Positions 22,520 through 29,191 of a stretch of DNA of 29,191 nucleotides are shown here, piece after piece. Under the pieces are notes generated by a model. It was not told the origin of the DNA, searched no databases, and worked only from the letters and a program-made list of their open reading frames with translations. The stretch comes from an uncultured Fretibacterium sp. (GTDB lineage: Bacteria; Synergistota; Synergistia; Synergistales; Aminobacteriaceae), in the NCBI RefSeq assembly GCF_963548695.1, contig NZ_CAUUWA010000029.1, positions 1 to 29,191 of the forward strand, given 5' to 3'. Each line of letters starts with the position of its first letter. The stretch's first letter is position 1. Both the position numbers and the translations under genes were made by a program.

Positions 22520-24172
22520 ATGTCGACAATAGGGGCGTACGATGCGGAGAGCTTCAAAAGGGTGAACCGAACTCCGGTCCGTACGACGATAGAGACCCTG
22601 TTCTATGGAAACAACGTGAAGCGGGTGCGCGACCTGCGGGAGGCCTATGCCCTCGCGAAGGACAGCCCGGGGACGGTGGAGCTGACGGGCATGCCCGTCT
22701 TTCGGCCGGAGGACCTGGAGCTGCCCGCGGACGCCAACGTGCTGCTCTTCAACGACGGCGCGGTGTTCGGCAGGACGGCCGCGGCGCGGCGCATCGTGGG
22801 GTATCCCGACGTTGACGTCGCCGCGATGGCGGGCGTGGTGCGCGAGGCGGTCTACGGGATGCGCTACCGCAGAATCTACACGGCGGACGCCTACGTAGGG
22901 CTGGAGGAGGACTTCATGGTGAAGGCCCACCTGGCCCTGCCCGAGGGGTTCGAGAACAATCTCTACAGCTGGATGTTCAACTTTCAGCACGACAACGCCC
23001 GATATCGGGAGATGTACGCCCGGTCGCGCCGGGTCTCCGACGTCGACGGGGATATCTTCATCTTCGCGGACCCCGATTGGACGCATCCCGACTACCCGCT
23101 GGGGCTGGCGTTCTTCTCGCCGGAGGAGAACTGCGCCGCCGTGCTGGGACTGCGGTACTTCGGCGAGCTCAAGAAGGGCACCCTGACCCTGGCATGGGGG
23201 ATAGCCTCCCGCAACGGCTACGCCTCATGCCACGGCGGACTCAAGCGCTATTCCATGAAGGGCGGAAAAAAATTCGTCCTGGCGGCCTTCGGCCTGTCGG
23301 GCTCGGGCAAATCCACCATCACGCACGCGGCGCATGGCGGCAAATACGACATCACGGTGCTGCATGACGACGCCTTCGTCGTCAACGTCCGCGACAAGTA
23401 CGCCATAGCGCTCGAGCCCTCGTACTTCGACAAGGTCCAGGACTATCCCATCGGCTGCGAGGCCAACAAGTACCTGGTGACGATGCAGAACTGCGGAGCC
23501 ACGGTCACGGTGGACGGCCGGACGATCGCCGTCACCGAGGACGTGCGCAACGGAAACGGGCGCGCCATGAAGTCGCGCCTGTGGTCGCCCAATCGCATCG
23601 ACCGCATCGACGAGCCGCTGAACGCCATCTTCTGGCTGATGCGCGACCCCACCATTCCGCCGGTCCTGAAGCTGGAGGGGCCGTCCCTGGCCTCCGTGAT
23701 GGGGGCGACCCTCGCCACGAAGCGGACGACCGCGGAACGCCTCGCCCCCGGCGTGGACCCCAACGCGCTGGTCTGCGAGCCCTACGCCAATCCCTTCCGC
23801 ACCTATCCTCTGGGCATGGACTACGAACGGTTCAAGCGCCTGATCGAGGACGGAGTGTCCTGCTACGTCCTCAACACGGGGGATTTCATGGGGACGAAGG
23901 TGAAGCCCGCCCACACGCTGTCGATCCTCGAGGCCATCGTGGAGGACAGGGCGAACTGGGTCCCCTTCGGCGACTTCTCGGGGATGAGAACGCTGGAGCT
24001 TCCCGACTTCAAGATCGATACGCAGGACGAGTCCTACCGCGGCCAGCTCAGAGCGCGCTTCCAGGACCGGCTGGACTTCGTCGTCTCCCGCGAGACGGAG
24101 CGCGGGGGCCTGGACAGGCTGCCGGACGACGCCCGCGAGGCTCTGGAACGGGCTGTAGCCGAGATGAACTGA
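22520..24172 (+). CDS. Divergent PEP carboxykinase (ATP)-like protein
   Basis: This 550-residue protein has the core of ATP-type phosphoenolpyruvate carboxykinase, which interconverts oxaloacetate and PEP. Residues corresponding to E. coli PckA are visible. F-G-R85-T stands where R65 of G-R-S-P-K-D lies. E-L-K218-K219-G carries the metal-binding lysine, H238 is in A-S-C-H, and the P-loop is G258-L-S-G-S-G-K264-S-T. The kinase-2 acids are D283-D284, and a late V-L-N-T-G-D matches V-N-T-G. The S-P-K-D part and the usual D-D-E-H-G-W are not conserved. The ATG at 22520 lies 7 bases after AGAGGAGG; the ATG at 22514 is too close. It is probably a single-gene unit with a terminator. Whether it is a true PEPCK is not proven by sequence. 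Confidence 0.8.
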   Translation: MSTIGAYDAESFKRVNRTPVRTTIETLFYGNNVKRVRDLREAYALAKDSPGTVELTGMPVFRPEDLELPADANVLLFNDGAVFGRTAAARRIVGYPDVDVAAMAGVVREAVYGMRYRRIYTADAYVGLEEDFMVKAHLALPEGFENNLYSWMFNFQHDNARYREMYARSRRVSDVDGDIFIFADPDWTHPDYPLGLAFFSPEENCAAVLGLRYFGELKKGTLTLAWGIASRNGYASCHGGLKRYSMKGGKKFVLAAFGLSGSGKSTITHAAHGGKYDITVLHDDAFVVNVRDKYAIALEPSYFDKVQDYPIGCEANKYLVTMQNCGATVTVDGRTIAVTEDVRNGNGRAMKSRLWSPNRIDRIDEPLNAIFWLMRDPTIPPVLKLEGPSLASVMGATLATKRTTAERLAPGVDPNALVCEPYANPFRTYPLGMDYERFKRLIEDGVSCYVLNTGDFMGTKVKPAHTLSILEAIVEDRANWVPFGDFSGMRTLELPDFKIDTQDESYRGQLRARFQDRLDFVVSRETERGGLDRLPDDAREALERAVAEMN

Positions 24173-24190
24173 AGCGCAATACCCGAAACA

Positions 24191-24220
24191 GGGTATCCGA
24201 TAGGATGATACCCGGAATTT
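24191..24220 (+). terminator. Weak intrinsic terminator after the PEPCK-like gene
   Basis: GGGTATC (24191-24197) pairs with GATACCC (24207-24213) around a 9-base loop and is followed by GGAATTTTCTG. The 7-bp stem and short T run make it a modest terminator starting 18 bases after the stop codon. Confidence 0.45.
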
Positions 24221-24232
24221 TCTGAGTTGTAT

Positions 24233-24238
24233 TATAAT
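24233..24238 (+). promoter_or_regulatory. Candidate -10 element of the rnf operon
   Basis: A perfect TATAAT lies 137 bases before the rnfC ATG and directly after the preceding terminator. No good -35 is seen. The leader downstream contains an inverted repeat (GCCGAC at 24251-24256, GTCGGC at 24270-24275) followed by GCTGTTTTCTG, a possible weak attenuator. Confidence 0.4.
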
Positions 24239-24374
24239 GAGGTCATTCGGGCCGACGGCTTCCCCTGCTGTCGGCGCTGTTTTCTGCCATTCGGAGGACG
24301 GCGCCGGGAGCTTTGTTCGGGGAAGGCGGGGGAGGTCGGCTCGAATACAGTTTCATTTTGAGGGGAGTTTTAAA

Positions 24375-25724
24375 ATGAGATTGCCGACGTTCAAGGGGGG
24401 AATTCATCCGCCCGACGGGAAGTCCCTGACGGCGGAGAAAACCGTTGAGGTTTTATCCCCAAAGGGGGATTTGGTCTACCCATTGTCCCAGCATCTGGGG
24501 GCGCCCTGCGCCCCCCTCGTCAAGCGGGGGGACCGTGTCCTGCTGGGGCAGAGGATTGCGGACACCGATGCCTTCGTCTCCGCACCGATTCTGGCGAGCG
24601 TCTCCGGGACGGTGAAGGAGATCGGGTTCCGGATGACGATTCCGGGCAGCTTCGAGACGTGCGTCGTCGTCGAGAACGACGGGCAGTACGAACACGCTCC
24701 GACGCTGCTGGACGACCTGGGGCACAAGCCTGAGCGCGGGGACTACCTCAAGCTCATCCGGGCTGCGGGGATCGTCGGGATGGGAGGGGCCTGTTTCCCC
24801 ACTCACGTCAAGCTGTCGCCCCCCGAGGGGCGCGTCATCCGATGGATAATCGTGAACGGCGCGGAGTGCGAGCCCTTCCTGAACTGCGATAACCGCCTGA
24901 TGCTGGAGCGTCCCGAGCCCATCATCGAGGGGCTCGAGCTCTGCCTGGAGCTCTTCCCTGACGCGGAGGGCATCATCGCCATTGAGGAGAACAAGCCCAG
25001 GAGCATCGAACGGATCCGAGGAGAGCTGTCCGAACACGACGGCTCGCGCATCCGCATATTGCCCCACGCGGTCAAGTACCCGCAGGGCGCGGAGAAGATG
25101 TTGATCTGGTCCGTCACGGGCCAGGAGATTCCTCCCGGTGCCCTGCCCGCGGACGTGGGCTGCATCATCCTGAACGTCCGGACGCTCTATCACATCTGGC
25201 TTGCCCTTACACAGGGGATCCCCGTCATGGACCGTATCGTCTCGGTCACCGGCGACGTGGTCTCCGCCCCCAAGAACCTGCTGGTCCCGCTGGGGACCTC
25301 GGTTCGGGAGCTCGTCGAGGCCGCGGGCGGCTTTAAGGAGGAGCCGGTGAAGGTTCTGGCCGGAGGTCCCATGATGGGCATCTCCATGCGCTCCCTGGAC
25401 GTTCCCGTGGTCAAGGGGACGTCCGGCATCCTGGCGCTCTCGTCCCGTTTGGCCGTGCTGCCCGTCGAGTCCAACTGCCTGCGCTGCGGGCGCTGCGTCA
25501 CGGCCTGCCCGATGCACCTCATCCCGTCGGATCTGGATCGTGCGGTGCGCCGCAGGGACTACGCCGGGTTCGAGCGTGCCGGCGGCATGAACTGCATCGA
25601 GTGCGGCTGCTGCACCTACGACTGCCCCGCCTCGCGGTTCCTCACCCAGACCTGCCGCAACGGCAAGGCGGCCGTGATGGCCGAACGCAGAAAGCAAGCA
25701 CAGAAGGGGGCGCAGAAGAAATGA
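24375..25724 (+). CDS. rnfC: Rnf complex subunit RnfC
   Basis: RnfC is the peripheral NADH-binding subunit of the Rnf ferredoxin:NAD oxidoreductase. The 449-residue protein starts with the F-K-G-G-I-H-P-P-D-G-K motif. It contains the NAD/FMN-binding Rossmann-like region G-I-V-G-M-G-G-A-C-F-P-T-H-V-K, I-V-N-G-A-E-C-E-P and a ferredoxin-like end. Two [4Fe-4S] motifs are C-L-R-C-G-R-C-V-T-A-C-P and C-I-E-C-G-C-C-T-Y-D-C-P. Longer proteobacterial RnfC tails with Ala/Lys repeats are absent. The ATG at 24375 has GAGGGGAG about 7 bases upstream. The stop overlaps the rnfD start (ATGA at 25721-25724). It is first in a C-D-G-E-A-B operon, as in clostridia and acetogens. Confidence 0.96.
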   Translation: MRLPTFKGGIHPPDGKSLTAEKTVEVLSPKGDLVYPLSQHLGAPCAPLVKRGDRVLLGQRIADTDAFVSAPILASVSGTVKEIGFRMTIPGSFETCVVVENDGQYEHAPTLLDDLGHKPERGDYLKLIRAAGIVGMGGACFPTHVKLSPPEGRVIRWIIVNGAECEPFLNCDNRLMLERPEPIIEGLELCLELFPDAEGIIAIEENKPRSIERIRGELSEHDGSRIRILPHAVKYPQGAEKMLIWSVTGQEIPPGALPADVGCIILNVRTLYHIWLALTQGIPVMDRIVSVTGDVVSAPKNLLVPLGTSVRELVEAAGGFKEEPVKVLAGGPMMGISMRSLDVPVVKGTSGILALSSRLAVLPVESNCLRCGRCVTACPMHLIPSDLDRAVRRRDYAGFERAGGMNCIECGCCTYDCPASRFLTQTCRNGKAAVMAERRKQAQKGAQKK

Positions 25725-26695
25725 CCGAACGTTTTGCTGTGGGCAGCTCTCCTCATATCCATGCTCCCCTCGATACGCAAAAGATTATGGCGTGGGTCCT
25801 TATCTCGCTCCTGCCGGCCGGGGCCGCGGGGGTCTGGTTCCTGGGGTCCTCCTCGCTTGTGGTGATCGCCACCTGCGTGGCCGTCTGCGTGGGGTCGGAG
25901 TTCCTCTGGCAGCGGCTTGCGGGGCAGCGCGTGACGGTCTCCGACCTCTCGGCGGCGGTGACGGGACTGCTCCTGGCCTACAACCTGCCGCCCACCATCC
26001 CGCTGTGGATGGCCGCCTGCGGCTCCGTCTTCGCCATCGTGCTGGTCAAGCAGTTCTTCGGCGGGCTGGGCGGCAACATCGTCAACCCGGCCCTCGCGGC
26101 CCGCGCCATGATGCTGATCTCCTGGCCCGTGGCCATGACGACCTGGACCGTACAGGGCGTCAGCGGCGCGACGCCCCTGGCCTTTCTGAAGGGAATGAGC
26201 GCCACGGCCGCCGTGTCGCAGGCCACGAGCGCGGCTACGCAGGCCGCGTCCTCCTCCGTTCTGCACTCCTTCTGGAACATCTTCATCGGCAACGTGGGCG
26301 GCTGCATTGGGGAGACCTCGGCTGCCGCGCTCCTGTTGGGCGGGGCCGTCCTGATCTGGAGGGGAATCATCTCCTGGCGGATCCCCGTCGTCTACATCGC
26401 CACGGTAGCGGCGCTGTCGCTGGCGTTCGGGCGCGCCGGGGGCCCTCTCTATGAGGTACTGGTCGGCGGCCTGATGCTGGGGGCCTTCTTCATGGCCACG
26501 GACTATACCACGTCGCCCATGACGGCGAGGGGGCAGTTCGTCTTCGCCGCCGGGTGCGGCCTGCTGACGGCCCTCATCCGGACCTTCGGAGGCTACCCCG
26601 AGGGGGTCTCCTATTCCATTTTGATCATGAACCTGACCGTTCCCCTGATCGACAGGCTGACGGTCCCCAGGATTTTGGGGGAGGCGAGAAGATGA
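25721..26695 (+). CDS. rnfD: Rnf complex subunit RnfD (FMN-carrying membrane protein)
   Basis: This 324-residue polytopic membrane protein begins S-S-P-H-I-H-A-P-L-D-T-Q-K-I-M, the RnfD/NqrB start. It contains G-G-L-G-G-N-I-V-N-P-A-L-A-A-R-A. The flavinylation site is G-V-S-G-A-T-P-L-A-F, in which the threonine receives FMN through a phosphoester bond made by ApbE. A later M-A-T-D-Y-T-T-S-P-M matches the second family signature. It shuttles electrons within the membrane part of Rnf. Start and stop overlap its neighbours by four bases (ATGA junctions), which indicates coupled translation. An insert rich in Ala/Ser/Thr follows the flavin motif. Confidence 0.96.
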   Translation: MTERFAVGSSPHIHAPLDTQKIMAWVLISLLPAGAAGVWFLGSSSLVVIATCVAVCVGSEFLWQRLAGQRVTVSDLSAAVTGLLLAYNLPPTIPLWMAACGSVFAIVLVKQFFGGLGGNIVNPALAARAMMLISWPVAMTTWTVQGVSGATPLAFLKGMSATAAVSQATSAATQAASSSVLHSFWNIFIGNVGGCIGETSAAALLLGGAVLIWRGIISWRIPVVYIATVAALSLAFGRAGGPLYEVLVGGLMLGAFFMATDYTTSPMTARGQFVFAAGCGLLTALIRTFGGYPEGVSYSILIMNLTVPLIDRLTVPRILGEARR

Positions 26696-27315
26696 CGGAC
26701 GCTGCCGAGATGATGCCGACGCCGGAAAAATCCCCGTTCGGGAACCTGCTTGGAAAGTCGTTGTACCTGGGGGGCACCCTGTTCCTCGTCACCGCCGTGA
26801 CGGGGCTTATCCTGGGGCTCGTTCAATGGGCGACGGCCGACGCGATCCGCGCGGCTCAGGAGAAGGAGAAGGCTCTGGCCCTCATGGCCGTGATGCCCGA
26901 CGCCGAGAGCTTCAAGCCCATGGACCCGGTCCCCGAAGCCGGCTCCGTTCTGGAGGTTGAGGAGGCGCTGAAGGGGTCCGAGACGGTGGGGCATTGCATT
27001 ACCGTGACCTCCAAGGGATACGGGGGGCCCATCGAGATCGTCGTAGGGGTGACGAAGGACGGGGCCGTCCGGGCCATCCGGATCCTCAATCAGTCGGAGA
27101 CACCGGGGCTGGGGGCCAAGGCGCCGGAACCGTTCTTCTCCGGCCAGTTCGAGAACAGGGAGCAGCTGCCCCTGGATGTGGTCAAGCGGACGCCCTCCGC
27201 GCCCAACGAAATCCAGGCGATCTCCGGCGCCACCATCACATCCTCCGCGGTGACCGCCGGGGTCAACGCCGCGGCGGACTACTGGAAGCGGAATATCGAG
27301 GGGGGCCTGAAATGA
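26692..27315 (+). CDS. rnfG: Rnf complex subunit RnfG (FMN-binding)
   Basis: This 207-residue protein has a short cytoplasmic N-terminus, one membrane helix (G-G-T-L-F-L-V-T-A-V-T-G-L-I-L-G-L-V) and an extracytoplasmic FMN-binding domain. The domain shows G-Y-G-G-P-I-E-I-V-V-G-V and N-Q-S-E-T-P-G-L-G-A-K. The flavinylation motif is I-S-G-A-T-I-T-S-S-A-V, whose threonine carries FMN. It overlaps rnfD upstream and rnfE downstream by ATGA, so expression is tightly coupled. Together with RnfD it is the expected target of the ApbE transferase encoded earlier in the window. Confidence 0.96.
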   Translation: MTDAAEMMPTPEKSPFGNLLGKSLYLGGTLFLVTAVTGLILGLVQWATADAIRAAQEKEKALALMAVMPDAESFKPMDPVPEAGSVLEVEEALKGSETVGHCITVTSKGYGGPIEIVVGVTKDGAVRAIRILNQSETPGLGAKAPEPFFSGQFENREQLPLDVVKRTPSAPNEIQAISGATITSSAVTAGVNAAADYWKRNIEGGLK

Positions 27316-28031
27316 CAAATCCGTTAAAAATTGTGACCAACGGAATCCTGAACGAGAATCCGACCTTCGTCCAGTGCATCGGGCTGTGTCCGACGCTCGC
27401 CGTGTCCACCAGCGTCATGAACGGCATGGGCATGGGGGTCGCCGCGATGTTCGTCCTGATCGCCTCCAACGCCGCCATCTCCCTTCTGCGCAAGGGGGTC
27501 CCCGAGGAGATACGCATCCCGATCTTCATCGTCGTCATCGCGGGGTTCGTCACCGTCATCCAGTTCCTGATGGCGGGCTTCGCCCCCGAACTCAACCGGG
27601 CGCTGGGCATCTTTATCCCGTTGATCGTGGTCAACTGCATCATTCTGGCGCGCGCCGAGGCGTTCGCGTTCAAGAACGGCGTCCTGGCCTCCGCGTTGGA
27701 CGGGCTGGGCATGGGGCTGGGCTTCACCGCTGCCCTGACCTTCCTGGGATCTATTCGGGAGTTTCTGGGGAACGGGTCCCTCTTCAACGTGCCCGTCGCC
27801 CCCGCGGGCTTCCAGCCCGCCCTCCTGATCGTGCTCGCCCCCGGCGGCTTCATCGTTCTGGGGGTCTGCATGGCGGCCTTCCGCGCCCTCCAGGCCTGGT
27901 GGGCCGAACGCCGTGGCCGACCCCGGCCGGAGGCCCCGCTCGGCTGTTCCGGCTGCGCCATGAGCGCGGTCTGCGGCGCCGGTGAGCCCGAGGCAGCACC
28001 CAAGGCTGCAGAGGAAGGGGGCAAGGCCTGA
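27312..28031 (+). CDS. rnfE: Rnf complex subunit RnfE with cysteine-bearing C-terminal extension
   Basis: RnfE is an integral subunit homologous to NqrD. This 239-residue version begins with N-P-L-K-I-V-T-N-G-I-L-N-E-N-P-T-F-V-Q and has the family half-motif G-L-C-P-T-L-A-V-S-T, with a membrane cysteine that helps bind a [2Fe-2S] centre with RnfA. Six hydrophobic helices follow, with G-S-I-R-E-F-L-G-N-G-S-L-F near residue 150. The last ~40 residues form a soluble tail with C212-S-G-C215 and C221, then Ala/Glu-rich sequence. The tail makes it longer than typical RnfE (about 200). The stop overlaps the rnfA start by one base (TGATG). Confidence 0.95.
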   Translation: MTNPLKIVTNGILNENPTFVQCIGLCPTLAVSTSVMNGMGMGVAAMFVLIASNAAISLLRKGVPEEIRIPIFIVVIAGFVTVIQFLMAGFAPELNRALGIFIPLIVVNCIILARAEAFAFKNGVLASALDGLGMGLGFTAALTFLGSIREFLGNGSLFNVPVAPAGFQPALLIVLAPGGFIVLGVCMAAFRALQAWWAERRGRPRPEAPLGCSGCAMSAVCGAGEPEAAPKAAEEGGKA

Positions 28032-28609
28032 TGGATTTGCTGCTGCTCTTCGTCAGCTCCATATTTATCCACAACATCCTGCTGTCGCGCTTCCTGGGGT
28101 GCTGTCCCTTCATGGGCGTCTCCACCAAGCTGGAGACGGCCAGGGGCATGGGGCTGGCCGTGGTGTTCGTCATCATGCTCTCGTCCCTGATGACGTGGCT
28201 GGTCTATCACTACGTGCTCGTGCCCCTGCACCTGGAGTATCTCTATACGCTGTCGTTCATCCTCGTGATCGCGGCACTGGTGCAGTTCGTCGAGCTGGCG
28301 CTGAAGAAGCTGAACCCGGGGCTCTACAAGTCGCTGGGGATATTCCTGCCCCTGATCACGACCAACTGCGCGGTCCTGGGCGTCGCCGTCATCAACATGA
28401 ACGAGAACTACACCCTGGCTCAGTCGCTCGTCAACGCGCTTGGTTCCTCTCTCGGCTTCCTGCTCGCCATCACCCTGATGGCGGGGATACGGGAGCGCCT
28501 GGACCAGAACGACGCCATTCCCAAATGTTTGAGGGGCCTGCCCCTTGCGCTCGTCACCGCCGGGCTGATGTCCATCGCCTTCATGGGCTTCAGCGGCATG
28601 GTCAAGTAG
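28031..28609 (+). CDS. rnfA: Rnf complex subunit RnfA
   Basis: RnfA, homologous to NqrE, is the six-helix partner of RnfE. This 192-residue protein has I-F-I-H-N-I-L-L-S-R-F-L-G-C-C-P-F-M-G-V-S at its N-terminus and P-L-I-T-T-N-C-A-V-L-G-V-A in the second half, the inverted-repeat cysteine motifs that coordinate the intramembrane iron-sulfur centre. Standard length and full conservation suggest a functional complex. The ATG at 28031 shares one base with the rnfE stop, so translation is coupled. RnfB follows 19 bases downstream. Confidence 0.96.
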   Translation: MDLLLLFVSSIFIHNILLSRFLGCCPFMGVSTKLETARGMGLAVVFVIMLSSLMTWLVYHYVLVPLHLEYLYTLSFILVIAALVQFVELALKKLNPGLYKSLGIFLPLITTNCAVLGVAVINMNENYTLAQSLVNALGSSLGFLLAITLMAGIRERLDQNDAIPKCLRGLPLALVTAGLMSIAFMGFSGMVK

Positions 28610-28628
28610 CCGGGAGGGGGGGACGAAT

Positions 28629-29191
28629 ATGGACTTCATGTACGTTTTGTTCTATCCCACGGCGCTGATGGGGGCCCTGGGGCTGGTCTTCGGCGTGCTG
28701 CTGGCCTTGGCCTCCGTGGCCTTCTTCGTCAAGCCGGATCTTAGAGTCCAGCTGATCCGCGAGGCCCTGCCCGGTGCCAACTGCGGAGGATGCGGTTACC
28801 CCGGGTGCGACGGCTATGCCGAGGGCGTCGTGGCCGACGGGGCGAAGACGAACCTCTGTTCCGTCGGAGGCGCCAAGGTCGCGGCGCGCGTAGCGGAGAT
28901 CATGGGGGTGCAGGCCGAGGAGACCGTTCCCATGCGTGCTTTCCTGAAGTGCAAGGGGACCCCGGCTCGTTCTCCGCGCACAGTCCTCTACAGCGGCATC
29001 CAGGACTGCCGTTCGGCGGCCATCCTGCCCGGCGGGTCCCCCAACGCCTGCCCCTTCGGCTGCATGGGGTTCGGCACCTGCGTCGAGGTCTGCGCCTTCG
29101 GGGCTCTCTCCATCGTGGATGGACTGGCCACGGTGGACGCGTCGAAGTGCACCGGCTGCGGCGCCTGTGTCGCCGTCTGCCCGAAATCCGT
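28629..29191 (+). CDS. rnfB: Rnf complex subunit RnfB (partial, cut by window end)
   Basis: The first 187 codons of RnfB are present; the gene continues past the right edge. An N-terminal membrane anchor (residues ~8-33) is followed by the Fe-S domain A-N-C-G-G-C-G-Y-P-G-C-D-G-Y-A-E. Then come C-P-F-G-C-M-G-F-G-T-C and ferredoxin-type motifs ending C-T-G-C-G-A-C-V-A-V-C-P. RnfB is the entry point for electrons from reduced ferredoxin and feeds the membrane subunits. GGGAGGGGGG lies upstream of the ATG at 28629. As the last gene of the C-D-G-E-A-B order, it shows the operon type of acetogens and clostridia. Confidence 0.95.
   Translation, partial: MDFMYVLFYPTALMGALGLVFGVLLALASVAFFVKPDLRVQLIREALPGANCGGCGYPGCDGYAEGVVADGAKTNLCSVGGAKVAARVAEIMGVQAEETVPMRAFLKCKGTPARSPRTVLYSGIQDCRSAAILPGGSPNACPFGCMGFGTCVEVCAFGALSIVDGLATVDASKCTGCGACVAVCPKS

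Overview
The window is high-GC, gene-dense bacterial DNA. No rRNA or tRNA is present, so the assignment to an organism is inference only. Gene content and protein character fit an anaerobic member of the Synergistota (Fretibacterium or Aminivibrio-like). The main clues are an Rnf complex in the clostridial-type order C-D-G-E-A-B, bacterial glycogen genes, SpmA/SpmB homologues in a region with no other sporulation genes, an encapsulated ferritin operon and a divergent PEP carboxykinase.

Layout. (1) 48-2485, plus strand: rsmI, then a YqiA-like esterase and an ADP-ribosylglycohydrolase expressed from their own promoter. (2) 2751-10727, minus strand: a glycogen/maltodextrin cluster read as amidohydrolase, malQ, glgP, glgA, glgC, ending at a strong palindromic terminator that separates it from unit 1. 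(3) 10949-12164, minus strand: a ferritin-like cargo protein followed by an encapsulin shell protein. (4) 12441-14585, plus strand: spmA, spmB and an LD-carboxypeptidase. (5) 14586-15270: a 685-base gap with a possible decayed minus-strand ORF and the promoter and repeat-bearing leader of the next gene. (6) 15271-19648, plus strand: a large AAA+ ATPase with an unusual N-terminal half, a SMUG1-type uracil-DNA glycosylase and a lipid-anchored or secreted ApbE flavin transferase. (7) 19712-22340, plus strand: an accessory patch with three small membrane proteins. Two of them share a duplicated J-like domain that lacks HPD, one of the two is frameshifted in a T9 tract, and an IS3 transposase remnant follows. 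(8) 22520-24172: a PEPCK-like enzyme. (9) 24375 to the right edge: rnfCDGEAB, translationally coupled over most junctions, with rnfB cut by the window end.

How the genes work together. GlgC makes ADP-glucose, GlgA polymerises it, and GlgP with MalQ takes the glucan back to glucose-1-phosphate; no branching enzyme is in view. The Rnf complex couples ferredoxin oxidation to NAD reduction and ion pumping. Its RnfD and RnfG subunits carry S-G-A-T motifs that ApbE-type enzymes flavinylate, so the ApbE gene 5 kb upstream is a plausible maturation partner. The encapsulin pair would store iron.

The most unusual items are the J-like tandem pair with its T9 frameshift, the AAA+ protein with a 390-residue unassigned N-terminus, and two distant promoters with the same A/T-palindrome plus GATAAT architecture at identical spacing.
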